A stretch of 64,000 nt of DNA from Nitratireductor soli (GCF_001050155.1 NZ_LFVY01000018.1:1-64000), one strand, 5' to 3'; positions 55,748-64,000 are shown, counted from the stretch's first letter. Translations and numbers: made by a program. Notes: generated from the letters alone by a model not told the origin.

Positions 55748-56068
55748 ATGACCAAGATCACCTATATCGTGCCGAACGGCAGCCAGTTCGACGTAGATGC
55801 CGAGAACGGTTCGACGGTCATGGAGAATGCCATCCGCAACGCGGTGCCGGGCATCGAGGCCGAGTGCGGCGGTGCCTGCGCCTGCGCCACCTGCCACGTT
55901 TATGTCGATCCCGAATGGGCCGACACGGTCGGCGAACCGGAGGCGATGGAAGAGGACATGCTGGATTTCGCATTCGACGTCCAGCCGACCTCGCGCCTGT
56001 CCTGCCAGATCATCGTCCGCGACGAACTCGACGGGCTGGTGGTGCGCATTCCCGAACGGCAGGCCTGA
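55748..56068 (+). CDS. Adrenodoxin-type [2Fe-2S] ferredoxin
   Basis: 106 residues. Cluster ligands are Cys40, Cys46, Cys49 and Cys86 (C-x5-C-x2-C-x36-C), as in vertebrate-type ferredoxins; another Cys44 lies inside the loop. [13 protein letters not shown] and [17 protein letters not shown] are the diagnostic segments. It carries electrons to cytochrome P450 or Fe-S assembly. No isc or P450 gene is close, so its partner is unknown. Confidence 0.95.
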   Translation: MTKITYIVPNGSQFDVDAENGSTVMENAIRNAVPGIEAECGGACACATCHVYVDPEWADTVGEPEAMEEDMLDFAFDVQPTSRLSCQIIVRDELDGLVVRIPERQA

Positions 56069-56088
56069 GGCAACCGGGGAAACCCGGT

Positions 56089-56703
56089 TCAGCCCGGTAT
56101 GCGGCCGCTCTCGATCTGTTCCAGGCGGTATTGAAGAAGGCGCAGCAGGCGTCTCTCGAAATTGCCGCTTTCGACGCGGTCGAACTCTTCCTGCGCGGCG
56201 TCGTGTTCCTGCAGGATTTTGGCCGTGGTCTGCTCGGCAAGTTTTTGCAACGGAGCGCAGGACGACCGGGTGGAAAGTGCCTCCACCGTGTCCTCGATCT
56301 TGCGCGCATACTGCTTGGCGATGCCCAGATGGCTCTCTTCATGGCGCTTGATGTCGCGCGACAGCGTATCCCAGATCAGCGCCGTTTCACGCTCGGCGGT
56401 GCGGCGGTTGCGCCAGCGCGGCAAGTAGACCTGCGCCTTCACCGACACATTCACCTGGGTGACGCGGCAGCGGTTTCGCGTCTCGGCATAGCTGACCTTG
56501 GTGGTGAATTCCATGCGGGTGGCGCCGGGATGGCGCTGCCCGGTGCTTTGCACATGCGGTCCACGGGTGCGCAATTGCTCTTCGATGTCGCTCAGCGTCT
56601 TGCCGCCGATGGAGAAGTAGCTGTAGCTGCGCGCGACGGTGGCACCGTTGCTCGGAGCGCTGGCCACGGCAAGCAGGATGAATGTCAGAAGAATGCGTCT
56701 CAT
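56089..56703 (-). CDS. DUF922 predicted secreted zinc protease
   Basis: 204 residues from the ATG at 56703, behind GGAGAG; an ATG at 56748 is in frame. A signal peptide (about 1-20, ending APSNGA) is followed by a domain with SYSYFSIGGKTLSDIEEQL, and a metal-binding IKRHEESHLGIAKQYA near 118-133, HExxH being visible. The rest is helical with two Cys likely paired. The family is predicted to be a periplasmic peptidase of unknown target. It converges on the ferredoxin gene with 20 nt between stops. Confidence 0.87.
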   Translation of the reverse strand: MRRILLTFILLAVASAPSNGATVARSYSYFSIGGKTLSDIEEQLRTRGPHVQSTGQRHPGATRMEFTTKVSYAETRNRCRVTQVNVSVKAQVYLPRWRNRRTAERETALIWDTLSRDIKRHEESHLGIAKQYARKIEDTVEALSTRSSCAPLQKLAEQTTAKILQEHDAAQEEFDRVESGNFERRLLRLLQYRLEQIESGRIPG

Positions 56704-56875
56704 GGGCTCTCCGTGCTCCACCCTGCAGTCTTGCGTCGGGTCTGGCAACCGGGTTTGAGCATGATCTCGGGGCGACGGATCGACTCATGCACAACTACCA
56801 GACATTGCCATTGATTTTGGCGGCAATGCGCCGCAGAAACGGTTCGGCTTGAAAATCGATCCGTGGACACCGCCA

Positions 56876-57712
56876 ATGCAGACCCGCTCCTGGACCCTCG
56901 CGCACGGGCGCACTGTTACGCTCGGCGCGCGCTCCGTTGTGATGGGGATCCTCAACGTTACGCCCGACAGTTTTTCCGATGGCGGAGCCTTTTTCAGCCG
57001 CGAGCGGGCGCTGGAGCAGGCGCGGCGGATGATCGCCGAGGGAGCGGATATCATCGATATCGGCGGCGAATCGACCAGGCCCGGCGGCGCGGCAATCTCG
57101 GCGGCGGAGGAGCAGGAGCGGATTCTTCCCGTTTTTGAAGCCCTGGCGGGCGATGCGGACGTGCTCCTGTCGGTCGATACCTACCGCGAGGAGACGGCGC
57201 GGCTGGCGGTCGCCGCCGGCGCGCACATCGTCAACGACGTCTGGGGCCTGCAGCGCCAGCCGGGCATTGCACGCGTGGCGGCAGAGACCGGAGCCGGGCT
57301 CGTCATCATGCATACGGGGCGCGAGCGGCAGAAATTGCCCGACGTGATCGCCGATCAGTTCGCCTTCCTGCGGCGCTCGCTGGAGATCGCGGCACACGCC
57401 GGCGTCGCCGACACGCAGATCATGCTCGACCCCGGTTTCGGCTTCGCCAAGGACACGGATGAGAATATCGAGATCATGAATCGGTTTTCCGAACTCGCCG
57501 GTCTCGGTTTTCCGCTGGCCGTCGGCACGTCGCGCAAGCGTTTTGTCGGCGCCATGAGCGGACACGAGGATGCGACGCTGCGCGGGCCGGCGACGGCCGC
57601 CACCAGCGCGGTGCTGCGTTTGGCGGGGGCAGCCGTTTTTCGCGTGCATGATGTCGCAATCAACAGGGATGCGCTGAAGGTTGCCGATGCTATGCTGGCG
57701 GCCGCGAGATAG
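56876..57712 (+). CDS. folP: Dihydropteroate synthase
   Basis: 278 residues from the ATG at 56876; a TTG at 56849 is an alternative. Conserved blocks: MGILNVTPDSFSDGG near 23-37, IGGESTRPGG near 61-70, SVDTYREETAR near 97-107, NDVWG near 120-124, MHTGRE near 145-150, LDPGFGFAKD near 183-192 and GTSRKRFVG near 218-226. It joins pABA to dihydropterin pyrophosphate in folate synthesis. It is first of folP-folB-folK. Its TAG stop (57710-57712) overlaps the first bases of the mosaic repeat that follows. Confidence 0.95.
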   Translation: MQTRSWTLAHGRTVTLGARSVVMGILNVTPDSFSDGGAFFSRERALEQARRMIAEGADIIDIGGESTRPGGAAISAAEEQERILPVFEALAGDADVLLSVDTYREETARLAVAAGAHIVNDVWGLQRQPGIARVAAETGAGLVIMHTGRERQKLPDVIADQFAFLRRSLEIAAHAGVADTQIMLDPGFGFAKDTDENIEIMNRFSELAGLGFPLAVGTSRKRFVGAMSGHEDATLRGPATAATSAVLRLAGAAVFRVHDVAINRDALKVADAMLAAAR

Positions 57713-57814
57713 AGCGCCATGCGACCATTCGGACGCATAAAAGACGCTCTGTCTCTTTGTTTTCCGCATTTTATGCGGGCATCGGGTGGAACCATCTGAT
57801 TGCAAAATACTCTA
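57711..57814 (+). repeat. Mosaic repeat, modules A + B1 in folP-folB gap
   Basis: Module A (57711-57750) begins within the folP stop codon; module B1 (57751-57814) follows with the two hairpins. B1 ends 14 nt before the folB ATG, and so does the B1 copy before nadE. Confidence 0.8.
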
Positions 57815-57828
57815 GGCCAGGTGGAACG

Positions 57829-58191
57829 ATGATGTATGTAATCCGCATGAAGAACTGCGCCTTCTTCGCGCGCCACGGCGTGCACGAGGAGGAGGAGCGG
57901 CTAGGCCAGCGCTTCTATGTGGACGCCGCCTTGACCGTTGAGCCCGGACGTTCCCTGAGTGACGATGCGCTCGATGGAACGGTGGATTACGGCGTGGCGT
58001 TCCGCGTCATCGAGGAGATCATCACCGGCCAGCGGCGTTTCCTGATCGAGGCCCTGGCGCTGGAAGTCGCCCAGGCGTTGACCGAGCGCTTCGCCGAGAT
58101 CGTCAAGGCCGAGATCACCGTGCGCAAGCCGAATGCGCCGGTTCCGGGCGTTCTCGATCATGTCGAGGTCACCGTCGTCTGGCCGCAATAG
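57829..58191 (+). CDS. folB: Dihydroneopterin aldolase
   Basis: 120 residues from the first of two ATGs at 57829, behind AGGTGG. Signature segments are NCAFFARHGVHEEEERLGQRF near 9-29, TVDYGVAF near 54-61, IEALALEVAQAL near 75-86 with the catalytic-site Glu and VRKPNAPVPG near 101-110. It makes 6-hydroxymethyl-dihydropterin from dihydroneopterin. folK begins one nt after its stop. Confidence 0.95.
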   Translation: MMYVIRMKNCAFFARHGVHEEEERLGQRFYVDAALTVEPGRSLSDDALDGTVDYGVAFRVIEEIITGQRRFLIEALALEVAQALTERFAEIVKAEITVRKPNAPVPGVLDHVEVTVVWPQ

Positions 58192-58192
58192 G

Positions 58193-58723
58193 ATGGCGCG
58201 CATGCACGAGGCCTTCTTGTGCCTGGGCGGCAATATCGGCGCGCCCGACGCGGCCATGCGGGCGGTTCTGGCGGCAATCGAGGCGCGCGCGGACAGCGCG
58301 GTCGTCGCCGTCTCGTCGCTCTACCGCACGCCGCCCTGGGGCAAGCTCGACCAACCCGATTTTCTCAACGCGGCGGTGCATATCCGCACGGCGCTCGATC
58401 CGCAGGGGCTGCTCGCCGTGTGCCTCGATATCGAACGCTCGCTGAAGCGCGTGCGCGACGAGCGGTGGGGACCGCGCACCATCGACATCGACATTCTGCT
58501 CTACGATGCGCTGTCGATCGACACGGATGGGCTGGTCATTCCGCATCCGCGCATGGCGGAGCGCGTTTTCGTGCTTGCGCCGCTGGCCGAGATCGCTCCC
58601 GACCGGCTGGTGGCGGGCGAAAGCGTCGGTGCGTTGCTGGACCGTCTGGACCGAACGGGCGTGAGGAAAATCACGCCGGACGGCACATGGTGGAAGCCCG
58701 CGTCGGATGGATCGGCGGTCTGA
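58193..58723 (+). CDS. folK: 2-amino-4-hydroxy-6-hydroxymethyldihydropteridine diphosphokinase
   Basis: 176 residues from the ATG at 58193; an ATG three codons on is also possible. HPPK blocks: FLCLGGNIGAPDAA near 7-20, VSSLYRTPPWG near 39-49, DFLNAAVHI near 54-62, and RWGPRTIDIDILLYD near 90-104 with the two Mg-binding Asp of DID. PHPRMAERVFVLAPL follows. It pyrophosphorylates hydroxymethyl-dihydropterin for FolP. It is the last folate gene of the trio. Confidence 0.95.
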   Translation: MARMHEAFLCLGGNIGAPDAAMRAVLAAIEARADSAVVAVSSLYRTPPWGKLDQPDFLNAAVHIRTALDPQGLLAVCLDIERSLKRVRDERWGPRTIDIDILLYDALSIDTDGLVIPHPRMAERVFVLAPLAEIAPDRLVAGESVGALLDRLDRTGVRKITPDGTWWKPASDGSAV

Positions 58724-58734
58724 GGCGGGCGGTT

Positions 58735-59277
58735 CTACTTCTTGGCGATCGCGCCGACCGCGCCCGAATCGACACGCTTCAGCTTCATGCCGATGACAGG
58801 CACCATATCGTCCTCGACGCGCACCGAAATCGTGATGTGCAGCGTGTCCCTGCCGGTGATCCGGGCGCGCATGGCGCCGCTCAAGGTTGAGCGGTTGAGG
58901 GCAAAGACCACGTCGTCGCCGGTCACCTTGCCGCTGGTCACGTCGAGCCCCTTGCCGGCCGCCCCATCGAGAAACGTGCCCGTGTAGCCCGATTTGCCGC
59001 GCACCACGCTGGCCTTCATCGGCTGCGTGAAGACACCGACGCGGCAGCTGCCGTCAAGCGCCATGCCGATGGCGTTGCTTGGCGTCCCGCCGTCGAAATT
59101 GCAGACGAATTTGGTGCCCTTGTATTTTCCGGCGACGATCTCGCCGGGTCCCGCCCAGGCGCCCTCGACGGTCTGAAAGAAGCGCTGTTCACGCTCGGAG
59201 GCCTCGGCCTTGGCGGCAAGGGTCGCTGGCGCCGATGCAATGACGAGAAGGGCGAGCTTGAGCACGGTTTTCAGCAT
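58735..59277 (-). CDS. Conserved secreted hypothetical protein
   Basis: 180 residues from the ATG at 59277 (another ATG at 59292 is possible). A signal peptide (about 1-21, LALLVIASAPATLAAKA) is followed by a beta-rich body with WAGPGEIVAGKYKGTKFVCNFDGG near 40-63, GSCRVGVFTQ near 76-85, GYTGTFLDGAAGKGLDV and a RITGRDTLHITISVRVEDD strand. The family is unknown to me. Two Cys could pair in the periplasm. It converges on folK with 11 nt between stops. Confidence 0.75.
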   Translation of the reverse strand: MLKTVLKLALLVIASAPATLAAKAEASEREQRFFQTVEGAWAGPGEIVAGKYKGTKFVCNFDGGTPSNAIGMALDGSCRVGVFTQPMKASVVRGKSGYTGTFLDGAAGKGLDVTSGKVTGDDVVFALNRSTLSGAMRARITGRDTLHITISVRVEDDMVPVIGMKLKRVDSGAVGAIAKK

Positions 59278-59417
59278 GAGGGCCAGGACCATTCGTGGTT
59301 GCGACAGGGATCGTCAGAAACCATGCCGGAGATTGGTTAACGCTTTGTCTACCATGGCGCCCGAGCAATTCGAAGGCCTGGTGTCGGAGGCGTGTCGGCG
59401 CGTGCGCGTCCGGTCGA

Positions 59418-60476
59418 TCAGCTTGCCGGCTTGTCGGGGTCCTTGGTGGACGCAAAACGCATCAATGCCTTGAGGAAATCGCCGACGCCCGGGCGCGGCA
59501 GCGCATTGAAGGCGAGGGGGCGGGCGGCCGCCATGGCGGCGATGCCGATCCGCGCCGTCATCATGCCGTTGACGACGCCCTCGCCGAGCTTGGCGGAAAG
59601 CCGGGCGGCGAGCCCGTGTCCGACCACCTGCTGGACGAGCGTCTCGCCGGCGGCCATCGTGCCGGTCACCGCCAGATGGGCAAGAATGCTGCGCACCAGA
59701 CGCAGGAAGCCGAGGAAACCCGGCCGCCCGCCATAAAGTTGGGCAATGCGCCGCGTCAGGCGGGCCGCCTCGAACACCACATAGGCAACATCGACCAGCG
59801 CGCGCGGCGAGATCGCCGTGACCACGGAGACGCGTTTGGCTGCATCGAGAACCTGCTTGCGGGCCAGCGCATCGAGCGGGGCAAGCAGTTCCCTTTCCGC
59901 CAGGAAGAGGAGGTCGGCGCCGTCGATGATGTCGTCGCTGATGCTTTCAAGCGCCTTGCGGCCGGCCGCGGTTTCGGGCTTGGACGCAAGGAGCGCGGTC
60001 AGATGCGCGACGCTTTTGCGTGCCGCCTTGGCATCGTCGCTGGCGATCGCCTGACTGGCGTCGCGGCGCAACTCCTCGATCGATGCGAGCCGCATCAAGG
60101 CCCAGGCCTCGCGGGCGATGATCGCCAGCAGAGCCAGAACGGCAATCACCGCGACGCCGAGCGCCAGCCAGCCCAGCCAGTCGGCGCGGGTGAACAGGTC
60201 GCGGATGAGGCGATCGGTCCACAGGCCGACGGCCAGCGAGAACAGGATGGCGAACGCGGCGAAGAAGATGCGCGCCAACCAGAAACGGCGCGGCTTCGGC
60301 ACCGGAGGCGGCGTGGCCAGAGCCATATCGGCTTCGGAAAAATAGTCCTCGGCATCGGCAACCACGGTCACGGCCTTGCCGGGATCGATCGCCTGCGGCT
60401 TGCGCCTGGAGGCGGGTTTTGGAGCCGGTTCGGCCTTCGGCTCCTCGATGCGGAACGATGCGGGGGCTCGGCTCAT
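59418..60476 (-). CDS. TIGR01620/DUF697 membrane protein (YcjF-like)
   Basis: 352 residues. A basic N-terminal cytoplasmic part (about 1-65) precedes two TM helices (about 68-92 and 98-120) and a DUF697 domain with VTAISPRALVDVAYVVFEAARL near 214-235 and LYGGRPGFLGFLRLVRSILAHLAVTG near 243-268. It overlaps the YcjX-like gene by ATGA, and the pair is common in proteobacteria as an envelope-stress-linked duo. Biochemical role unknown. Confidence 0.9.
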   Translation of the reverse strand: MSRAPASFRIEEPKAEPAPKPASRRKPQAIDPGKAVTVVADAEDYFSEADMALATPPPVPKPRRFWLARIFFAAFAILFSLAVGLWTDRLIRDLFTRADWLGWLALGVAVIAVLALLAIIAREAWALMRLASIEELRRDASQAIASDDAKAARKSVAHLTALLASKPETAAGRKALESISDDIIDGADLLFLAERELLAPLDALARKQVLDAAKRVSVVTAISPRALVDVAYVVFEAARLTRRIAQLYGGRPGFLGFLRLVRSILAHLAVTGTMAAGETLVQQVVGHGLAARLSAKLGEGVVNGMMTARIGIAAMAAARPLAFNALPRPGVGDFLKALMRFASTKDPDKPAS

Positions 60477-61924
60477 GCGAGATGATCTCCGATGAGGAAC
60501 TGCAGCGCGCGGTCAAGGCGGATGTGCGGCAATGACAGCGTGACGCCCTCGGCCGTGCGTTCCAGCTTCGGCGGACGAAAACGCACGAAGCGGATCGGCG
60601 TTTCAGGCGCGGCCGTCCCCTGGAAGAGCTGGCCGGGCTTTTCGGGCAGGTCACCTGGAAATATGGCGGTTTCCGTCTCACCGTCGAAGACGTCGCCGGC
60701 GATGGTTTCACCGGCAATCGGCGTGCCGATGATGACCGGCAGGGTCTCCTTGCCCTGGCGCACCGTGCCTTCGCGGGTCGCCCGGACGGCGGCCATCGCC
60801 AGGACGTCGACCGACGCGCCGGAGAAATCGGCGCGCGCGATGGCGCGGTCGGCCAGACGGCGGACAATGGCCTGCAGCCGGTCGTGGCTTTCGTGGTGAA
60901 TGTGGTCCGCCTTGGTGGCGGCGACCAGGATGCGGTCGATGCGGCGCGCCACCAGGCCTGTCAGAAAATTGCCCCGGCCCGGGCGAAAGCAGGAGAGAAT
61001 CTCGGTCAGCGAGCGTTCCAGGTCGGCGACCGCTTCCGGTCCGGCATTCATCGCCTGCATGGCGTCGATCAGCACGATCTGCCGGTCGAGCCGTGCGATA
61101 TGCTCGCGGAAGAAGGGGCGGACCACATGGGTTTTGTAGGCCTCGAAGCGCCGTTCCATCATGGCGTGCAGCGAGCCTGCCCGGCGTTTCCCGCCGGGCC
61201 TGAGCGGCGCGAAGGTCAGGGCCGGGGAGCCGTCCAGGTCGCCGGGCATCAGAAAGCGGCCGGGCGGCAGGGTGGAAAGCGCCCGGTGGTCGGCCTTGCA
61301 TGCCCTGAGATAGGCCGAGAAGGCATCGAACAGTTTGCGCGCGGCCATTTCGTCGGCGGGCGCGTCGGGATCGGTCGCAGCGGTTTGCGCGCGCCAATCG
61401 GCCGAGAGATCGGCGCGCGCCGGCAATGTCGCCAGCTCCAGCGCCTCGGTGGAAAATTCGTCGTAGCTCTTGCCCAGAAGGGGCAGGTCGAGCAGCCATT
61501 CGCCTGGATAATCAACAATATCGAAGGAAAGCTTGCCACGCGAGAACATGCGGTTCCAGGCAGACGCCGATTCATACTCGACCGTCAGGCGCAGTTCTGA
61601 GACGGCGCGTGTGGATTGCGGCCAGATGCGGGCGTCGACCAGCGCGGCGATATGATCCTCGTACTGGAAGCGTGGCACGGCATCGTCGGGTTGCTGTTCC
61701 AGATAGGCGCGCGCCAGCCGCCCCGATTTCTGCGCTTCGAACAGCGGCAACCGGCCGCCATGGATCAGATTGTGGACAAAGGCGGTGATGAAAACGGTCT
61801 TGCCGGCGCGGGACAGGCCGGTGACGCCGATGCGCAGCGATGGCGACACCAGGCCGGCGGCGCGCCCGGCCAGAGTGTCGAGCGCGATACGGGCTTCATC
61901 GGAAAAGGTGGTCAGTGATGCCAA
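60473..61924 (-). CDS. YcjX-family predicted P-loop GTPase/ATPase
   Basis: 483 residues. A P-loop GLSRAGKTVFITAF lies near 36-49, LSFDIVDYPGEWLLDLP near 128-144 looks like a D-x-x-G switch, and VAATKADHIHHESHDRLQ near 334-351 could be the guanine-specificity motif (TKAD for NKxD). IVLIDAMQAMNAGPEAV near 281-297 is family-typical. YcjX and YcjF are usually co-transcribed; here the downstream gene overlaps as ATGA. It may act in stress or envelope maintenance. Confidence 0.9.
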   Translation of the reverse strand: MASLTTFSDEARIALDTLAGRAAGLVSPSLRIGVTGLSRAGKTVFITAFVHNLIHGGRLPLFEAQKSGRLARAYLEQQPDDAVPRFQYEDHIAALVDARIWPQSTRAVSELRLTVEYESASAWNRMFSRGKLSFDIVDYPGEWLLDLPLLGKSYDEFSTEALELATLPARADLSADWRAQTAATDPDAPADEMAARKLFDAFSAYLRACKADHRALSTLPPGRFLMPGDLDGSPALTFAPLRPGGKRRAGSLHAMMERRFEAYKTHVVRPFFREHIARLDRQIVLIDAMQAMNAGPEAVADLERSLTEILSCFRPGRGNFLTGLVARRIDRILVAATKADHIHHESHDRLQAIVRRLADRAIARADFSGASVDVLAMAAVRATREGTVRQGKETLPVIIGTPIAGETIAGDVFDGETETAIFPGDLPEKPGQLFQGTAAPETPIRFVRFRPPKLERTAEGVTLSLPHIRLDRALQFLIGDHLA

Positions 61925-62003
61925 AAGGCGAATTCCTCAAACAGCGCAAGACCTTGCATATAGGAAGCGGAACCGGCGATTGAAGAGAGCGGAGCATCCT
62001 GCA

Positions 62004-62513
62004 TCACGCTCTCTCGGGCTTCAGGAAAGCCTGCAGGTGGCCGGTGCCGGGGGCGAGCGCGGCAAGCGGGTCGTCGAAACGAAGCACGGCCAGGCCACAG
62101 GTGGGGAAGCCGGCCGCCGCCAGCCTCATCGCGTTGGCGTCGCCGTCGGCGGGCAGGGCGAAGGCCAGATCCTCCATCATCGGGTTGTGCCCGACCACCA
62201 GCAGCGCCCGGCCGGGCTGGGCCCGGCGAATGGCCGCCACATAGTTTGTGGCGTCGGAATTGTACAGTTTCTCAACGTAGTTCGCCCGTGGAGCATCGGT
62301 GAACAAGGTCGAGGCGACGCGGTCGAAGGTTTGCACGGCCCGGCGCGCGGTGGAACACAGGACAATGTCGGGAATCAGCCCGGTTTCGCGCATGCGGCGG
62401 CCGAGCGCTTCGGCATCGGCGATTCCCGACGCACTCAACTGCCGGTCGAAATCCGTCATGCCGGGCGCCGCCCAGCCCGCCTTGGCGTGCCTGAGAAGAA
62501 AAAGCCTATGCAT
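62004..62513 (-). CDS. SixA-like phosphohistidine phosphatase
   Basis: 169 residues. LLRHAKAGW near 6-14 has the catalytic His of the RHG motif (as RHA), CSTARRAVQTFDRV near 53-66 gives the second Arg, and VVGHNPMMEDLA near 106-117 the second His. This is the SixA-type branch that removes phosphate from histidine phosphotransfer proteins. An Hpt gene is 6 kb away; a link is only conjecture. It lies downstream of the YcjX/F pair on the same strand, with an 80-nt gap. Confidence 0.9.
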   Translation of the reverse strand: MHRLFLLRHAKAGWAAPGMTDFDRQLSASGIADAEALGRRMRETGLIPDIVLCSTARRAVQTFDRVASTLFTDAPRANYVEKLYNSDATNYVAAIRRAQPGRALLVVGHNPMMEDLAFALPADGDANAMRLAAAGFPTCGLAVLRFDDPLAALAPGTGHLQAFLKPERA

Positions 62514-62697
62514 GGCCGCTCATCCAGGATGCGGTTTGCCGTGCGGCCCGCCAAACAGGCCGGGTTTGCTTCATGCCGCGCTCCAGGATGTCGTTTGTGG
62601 CGGGAAACAAATCTAATACGCATTTATGGCGTGCTGAAAAGCCTGTGTGCCTTTTCCACCCATATTAACAAAACCGTGAAGGAGGGGCGCTTTGCGC

Positions 62698-62726
62698 TTG
62701 TGGTTGTGGGGGTGCGCTAATATATA
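62698..62726 (+). promoter_or_regulatory. Candidate promoter of dksA
   Basis: TTGTGG (62698-62703) and TATATA (62721-62726) are spaced 17 bp and 33 nt ahead of the dksA ATG. The surrounding DNA is AT-richer than average. Confidence 0.45.
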
Positions 62727-62759
62727 GGCGCCGGCGTTAGAACATCTCAGGGTGACTCG

Positions 62760-63176
62760 ATGAATGAGCTCATGGATGCCAAGTACGTGCCCACCGAGGA
62801 CGAGCCCTTCATGAATGAGCGGCAGCGCTCCTATTTCCGCACGAAATTGTTGCGTTGGAAGAACGACATTCTGAAGGAAGCGCGCGAAACCCTCGATGCT
62901 TTGCAGCAGGAGAACGCGAACCACCCGGACCTGGCCGATCGGGCGTCGTCGGAGACGGACCGGGCGATCGAGCTTCGGGCGCGGGACCGGCAGCGGAAGC
63001 TGATTTCCAAGATCGATGCGGCTTTGCTGCGGATCGAGGAGGGCACTTACGGCTATTGCGAGGAGACCGGCGAGCCGATCTCGCTCAAGCGTCTCGACGC
63101 ACGGCCCATCGCAACCTTGTCGATCGAGGCGCAGGAACGCCACGAGCGGCGGGAAAAGGTTTATCGCGACGATTGA
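62760..63176 (+). CDS. dksA: RNA polymerase-binding protein DksA
   Basis: 138 residues. A coiled coil (about 25-95) carries the DxxDxA tip motif as DLADRA (57-62) and RARDRQRKLISKI. The C-terminal zinc-finger place has only one of the four usual Cys: Cys100, then Thr103, Ser121 and Ala124 (GYCEETGEP, ATLSIEAQ). The fold may thus be zinc-free, like DksA2-type proteins. It binds the RNA polymerase secondary channel and works with ppGpp. A perfect bidirectional terminator follows. Confidence 0.93.
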   Translation: MNELMDAKYVPTEDEPFMNERQRSYFRTKLLRWKNDILKEARETLDALQQENANHPDLADRASSETDRAIELRARDRQRKLISKIDAALLRIEEGTYGYCEETGEPISLKRLDARPIATLSIEAQERHERREKVYRDD

Positions 63177-63199
63177 GCCGCTGCGGCGGGTTCGGGAAC

Positions 63200-63235
63200 A
63201 AAAAAAGCGCCAGGCCTGGGCCTGGCGCTTTTTTT
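63200..63235. terminator. Bidirectional intrinsic terminator after dksA
   Basis: A-run, GCGCCAGGC, 4-nt loop CTGG, GCCTGGCGC and a T-run form a textbook terminator symmetrical for both strands. It separates dksA from the convergent FliO-like gene. Confidence 0.95.
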
Positions 63236-63283
63236 GTTGTCGTAAACCCTCCGGCCTCGCTGCCGCCGGCGGGCACGACGGGT

Positions 63284-64000
63284 TTACTTGCGCTCGTCGG
63301 ACAATTCCTCAAGCAGCTTGCTCATCTCGTCTTCAAGGGAATGATCGGCTTTGTCACGCTCTGTGCTGACCTGGTAGTCGAGCGCTTCCGACAATTCATC
63401 GAATGCTTCGTCCTCGAACTCGCCGGTGGGTTCGTGTTGCGACGCGCCTGCAAGGCCTTGGCTTGCGGCAAAGCCGGTTGCCGCTGCGGCGATGGTCACG
63501 GCGGGAGAGGGTGTGGGCGCTGCGCGGGGCGAAACGGATGGCGCCGGCGGCTGAACGGTTGCCGGAGGCTCATGGGCCGGGATCGGCGCTCGTTCTGCCG
63601 GAGCCCGGGCACTGGGCGCTTCGGCGATCTGGATTCTGGGTTCCGGCGGCAGGCGAGGCTCGATGGGCGGTGTCGGCCGGGATTGTGGCGGTTCGGGCTG
63701 CCTGACCGGCGCGGGTGCGGCCGGCCTCGCAATTGGCGCCGGGGGCGATGGAGGCGCTGGCGGCACCGGTGCGGGGGGTGCGATAGCGACAGGTTCCTGC
63801 CTTTCCGGACGGCCGCGCTGCTCGGCCGCGCCAACCGCCGTGATGTTGCTTTCGACGACCACGTCGCTCGGCCCGCCGATCAAAAGCAGATGCTCGACAT
63901 CGTCGCGCCGCACCAGAACCAGGCGGCGGTGGTTGTCGACCGGCGTCGCATCGGTCACGCCGAGCCGGGGCTGGCGTCCGCGTCCGCCGGAAACGAAGGT
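63284..64000 (-). CDS. FliO-like flagellar biosynthesis protein with long Pro-rich tail (partial)
   Basis: The frame is open to the window edge; a GTG at 63958 is internal because 14 further in-frame codons upstream encode RGRQPRLG-type sequence that continues the domain. The N-terminal visible part RLGVTDATPVDNHRRLVLVR then DDVEHLLLIGGPSDVVVE is a FliO/MopB-type C-domain. Then follows ~120 residues rich in Pro, Ala, Glu and a more acidic end (FEDEAFDELSEALDYQV). FliO is an export-gate chaperone normally with one TM helix, which would be outside the window. The tail is unusual for FliO. Confidence 0.6.
   Translation of the reverse strand, partial: TFVSGGRGRQPRLGVTDATPVDNHRRLVLVRRDDVEHLLLIGGPSDVVVESNITAVGAAEQRGRPERQEPVAIAPPAPVPPAPPSPPAPIARPAAPAPVRQPEPPQSRPTPPIEPRLPPEPRIQIAEAPSARAPAERAPIPAHEPPATVQPPAPSVSPRAAPTPSPAVTIAAAATGFAASQGLAGASQHEPTGEFEDEAFDELSEALDYQVSTERDKADHSLEDEMSKLLEELSDERK

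Overview
The window is a gene-dense, GC-rich stretch of chromosome that looks like a rhizobial alphaproteobacterium (order Hyphomicrobiales, most like the Phyllobacteriaceae/Mesorhizobium side). The pointers are a very large two-TM coiled-coil protein of the Rhizobiales growth-pole-ring (GPR/RgsE) type, a DUF2865 protein, a DUF1289 protein, a fused malic enzyme-phosphotransacetylase, a zinc-ligand-poor DksA, class II DAHP synthase, and many short palindromic mosaic repeats of the kind described in rhizobia. This is inference from family content; no rRNA or species marker is present. I see no prophage, intact transposase gene, plasmid origin or CRISPR array.

Layout. 1-8 kb: end of an unrecognised gene, a retropepsin-like protease, DUF1289, a degenerate-looking CobT homologue, a membrane histidine kinase, nuclease, GST, uracil-DNA-glycosylase-like protein, Lrp regulator, AlkD-like repair protein and a beta-hydroxyacid dehydrogenase. 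8-11 kb: polar amino-acid ABC transporter (binding protein and two permeases, no ATPase). 11-16 kb: molybdenum cofactor genes mobB, mobA and moaA interleaved with two exporters. 16-25 kb: small enzymes, a fosmidomycin-resistance-like MFS, AraC and MarR regulators, an alpha/beta hydrolase with a likely shared operator, an L,D-transpeptidase, TrkH, tRNA-Val(CAC) and gph. 25-34 kb: central metabolism (rpiA, gor, DAHP synthase, nadE) with small redox-linked genes and a ClpP. 34-45 kb: an ArsR/SRPBCC pair with a palindromic operator, an MFS, an ABC exporter behind a long structured leader carrying a 13-codon ORF, gltX, maeB, an LpxH-like phosphatase and a dipeptide epimerase. 45-50 kb: an Mla-type lipid transport operon (STAS-permease, ATPase, MCE protein, lipoprotein). 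50-56 kb: the 1575-residue GPR-like gene, an Hpt protein and a ferredoxin. 56-64 kb: folP-folB-folK, YcjX/YcjF-like pair, SixA, dksA and the end of a FliO-like gene.

Two repeat systems run through the intergenic DNA. One is a 120-bp miniature element with matching ends and two strong internal hairpins (copies at 14282 and 46867 in opposite orientation, and an internally deleted relic at 43371). The other is a mosaic of palindromic modules (A, B1, B2), nine copies in 64 kb. Copies of both systems often sit exactly against stop codons, and two B1 modules end exactly 14 nt before start codons (nadE, folB). These repeats, the GPR 22-residue repeats, the CobT homologue lacking its conserved loop and the ABC exporter leader are the most interesting things here.
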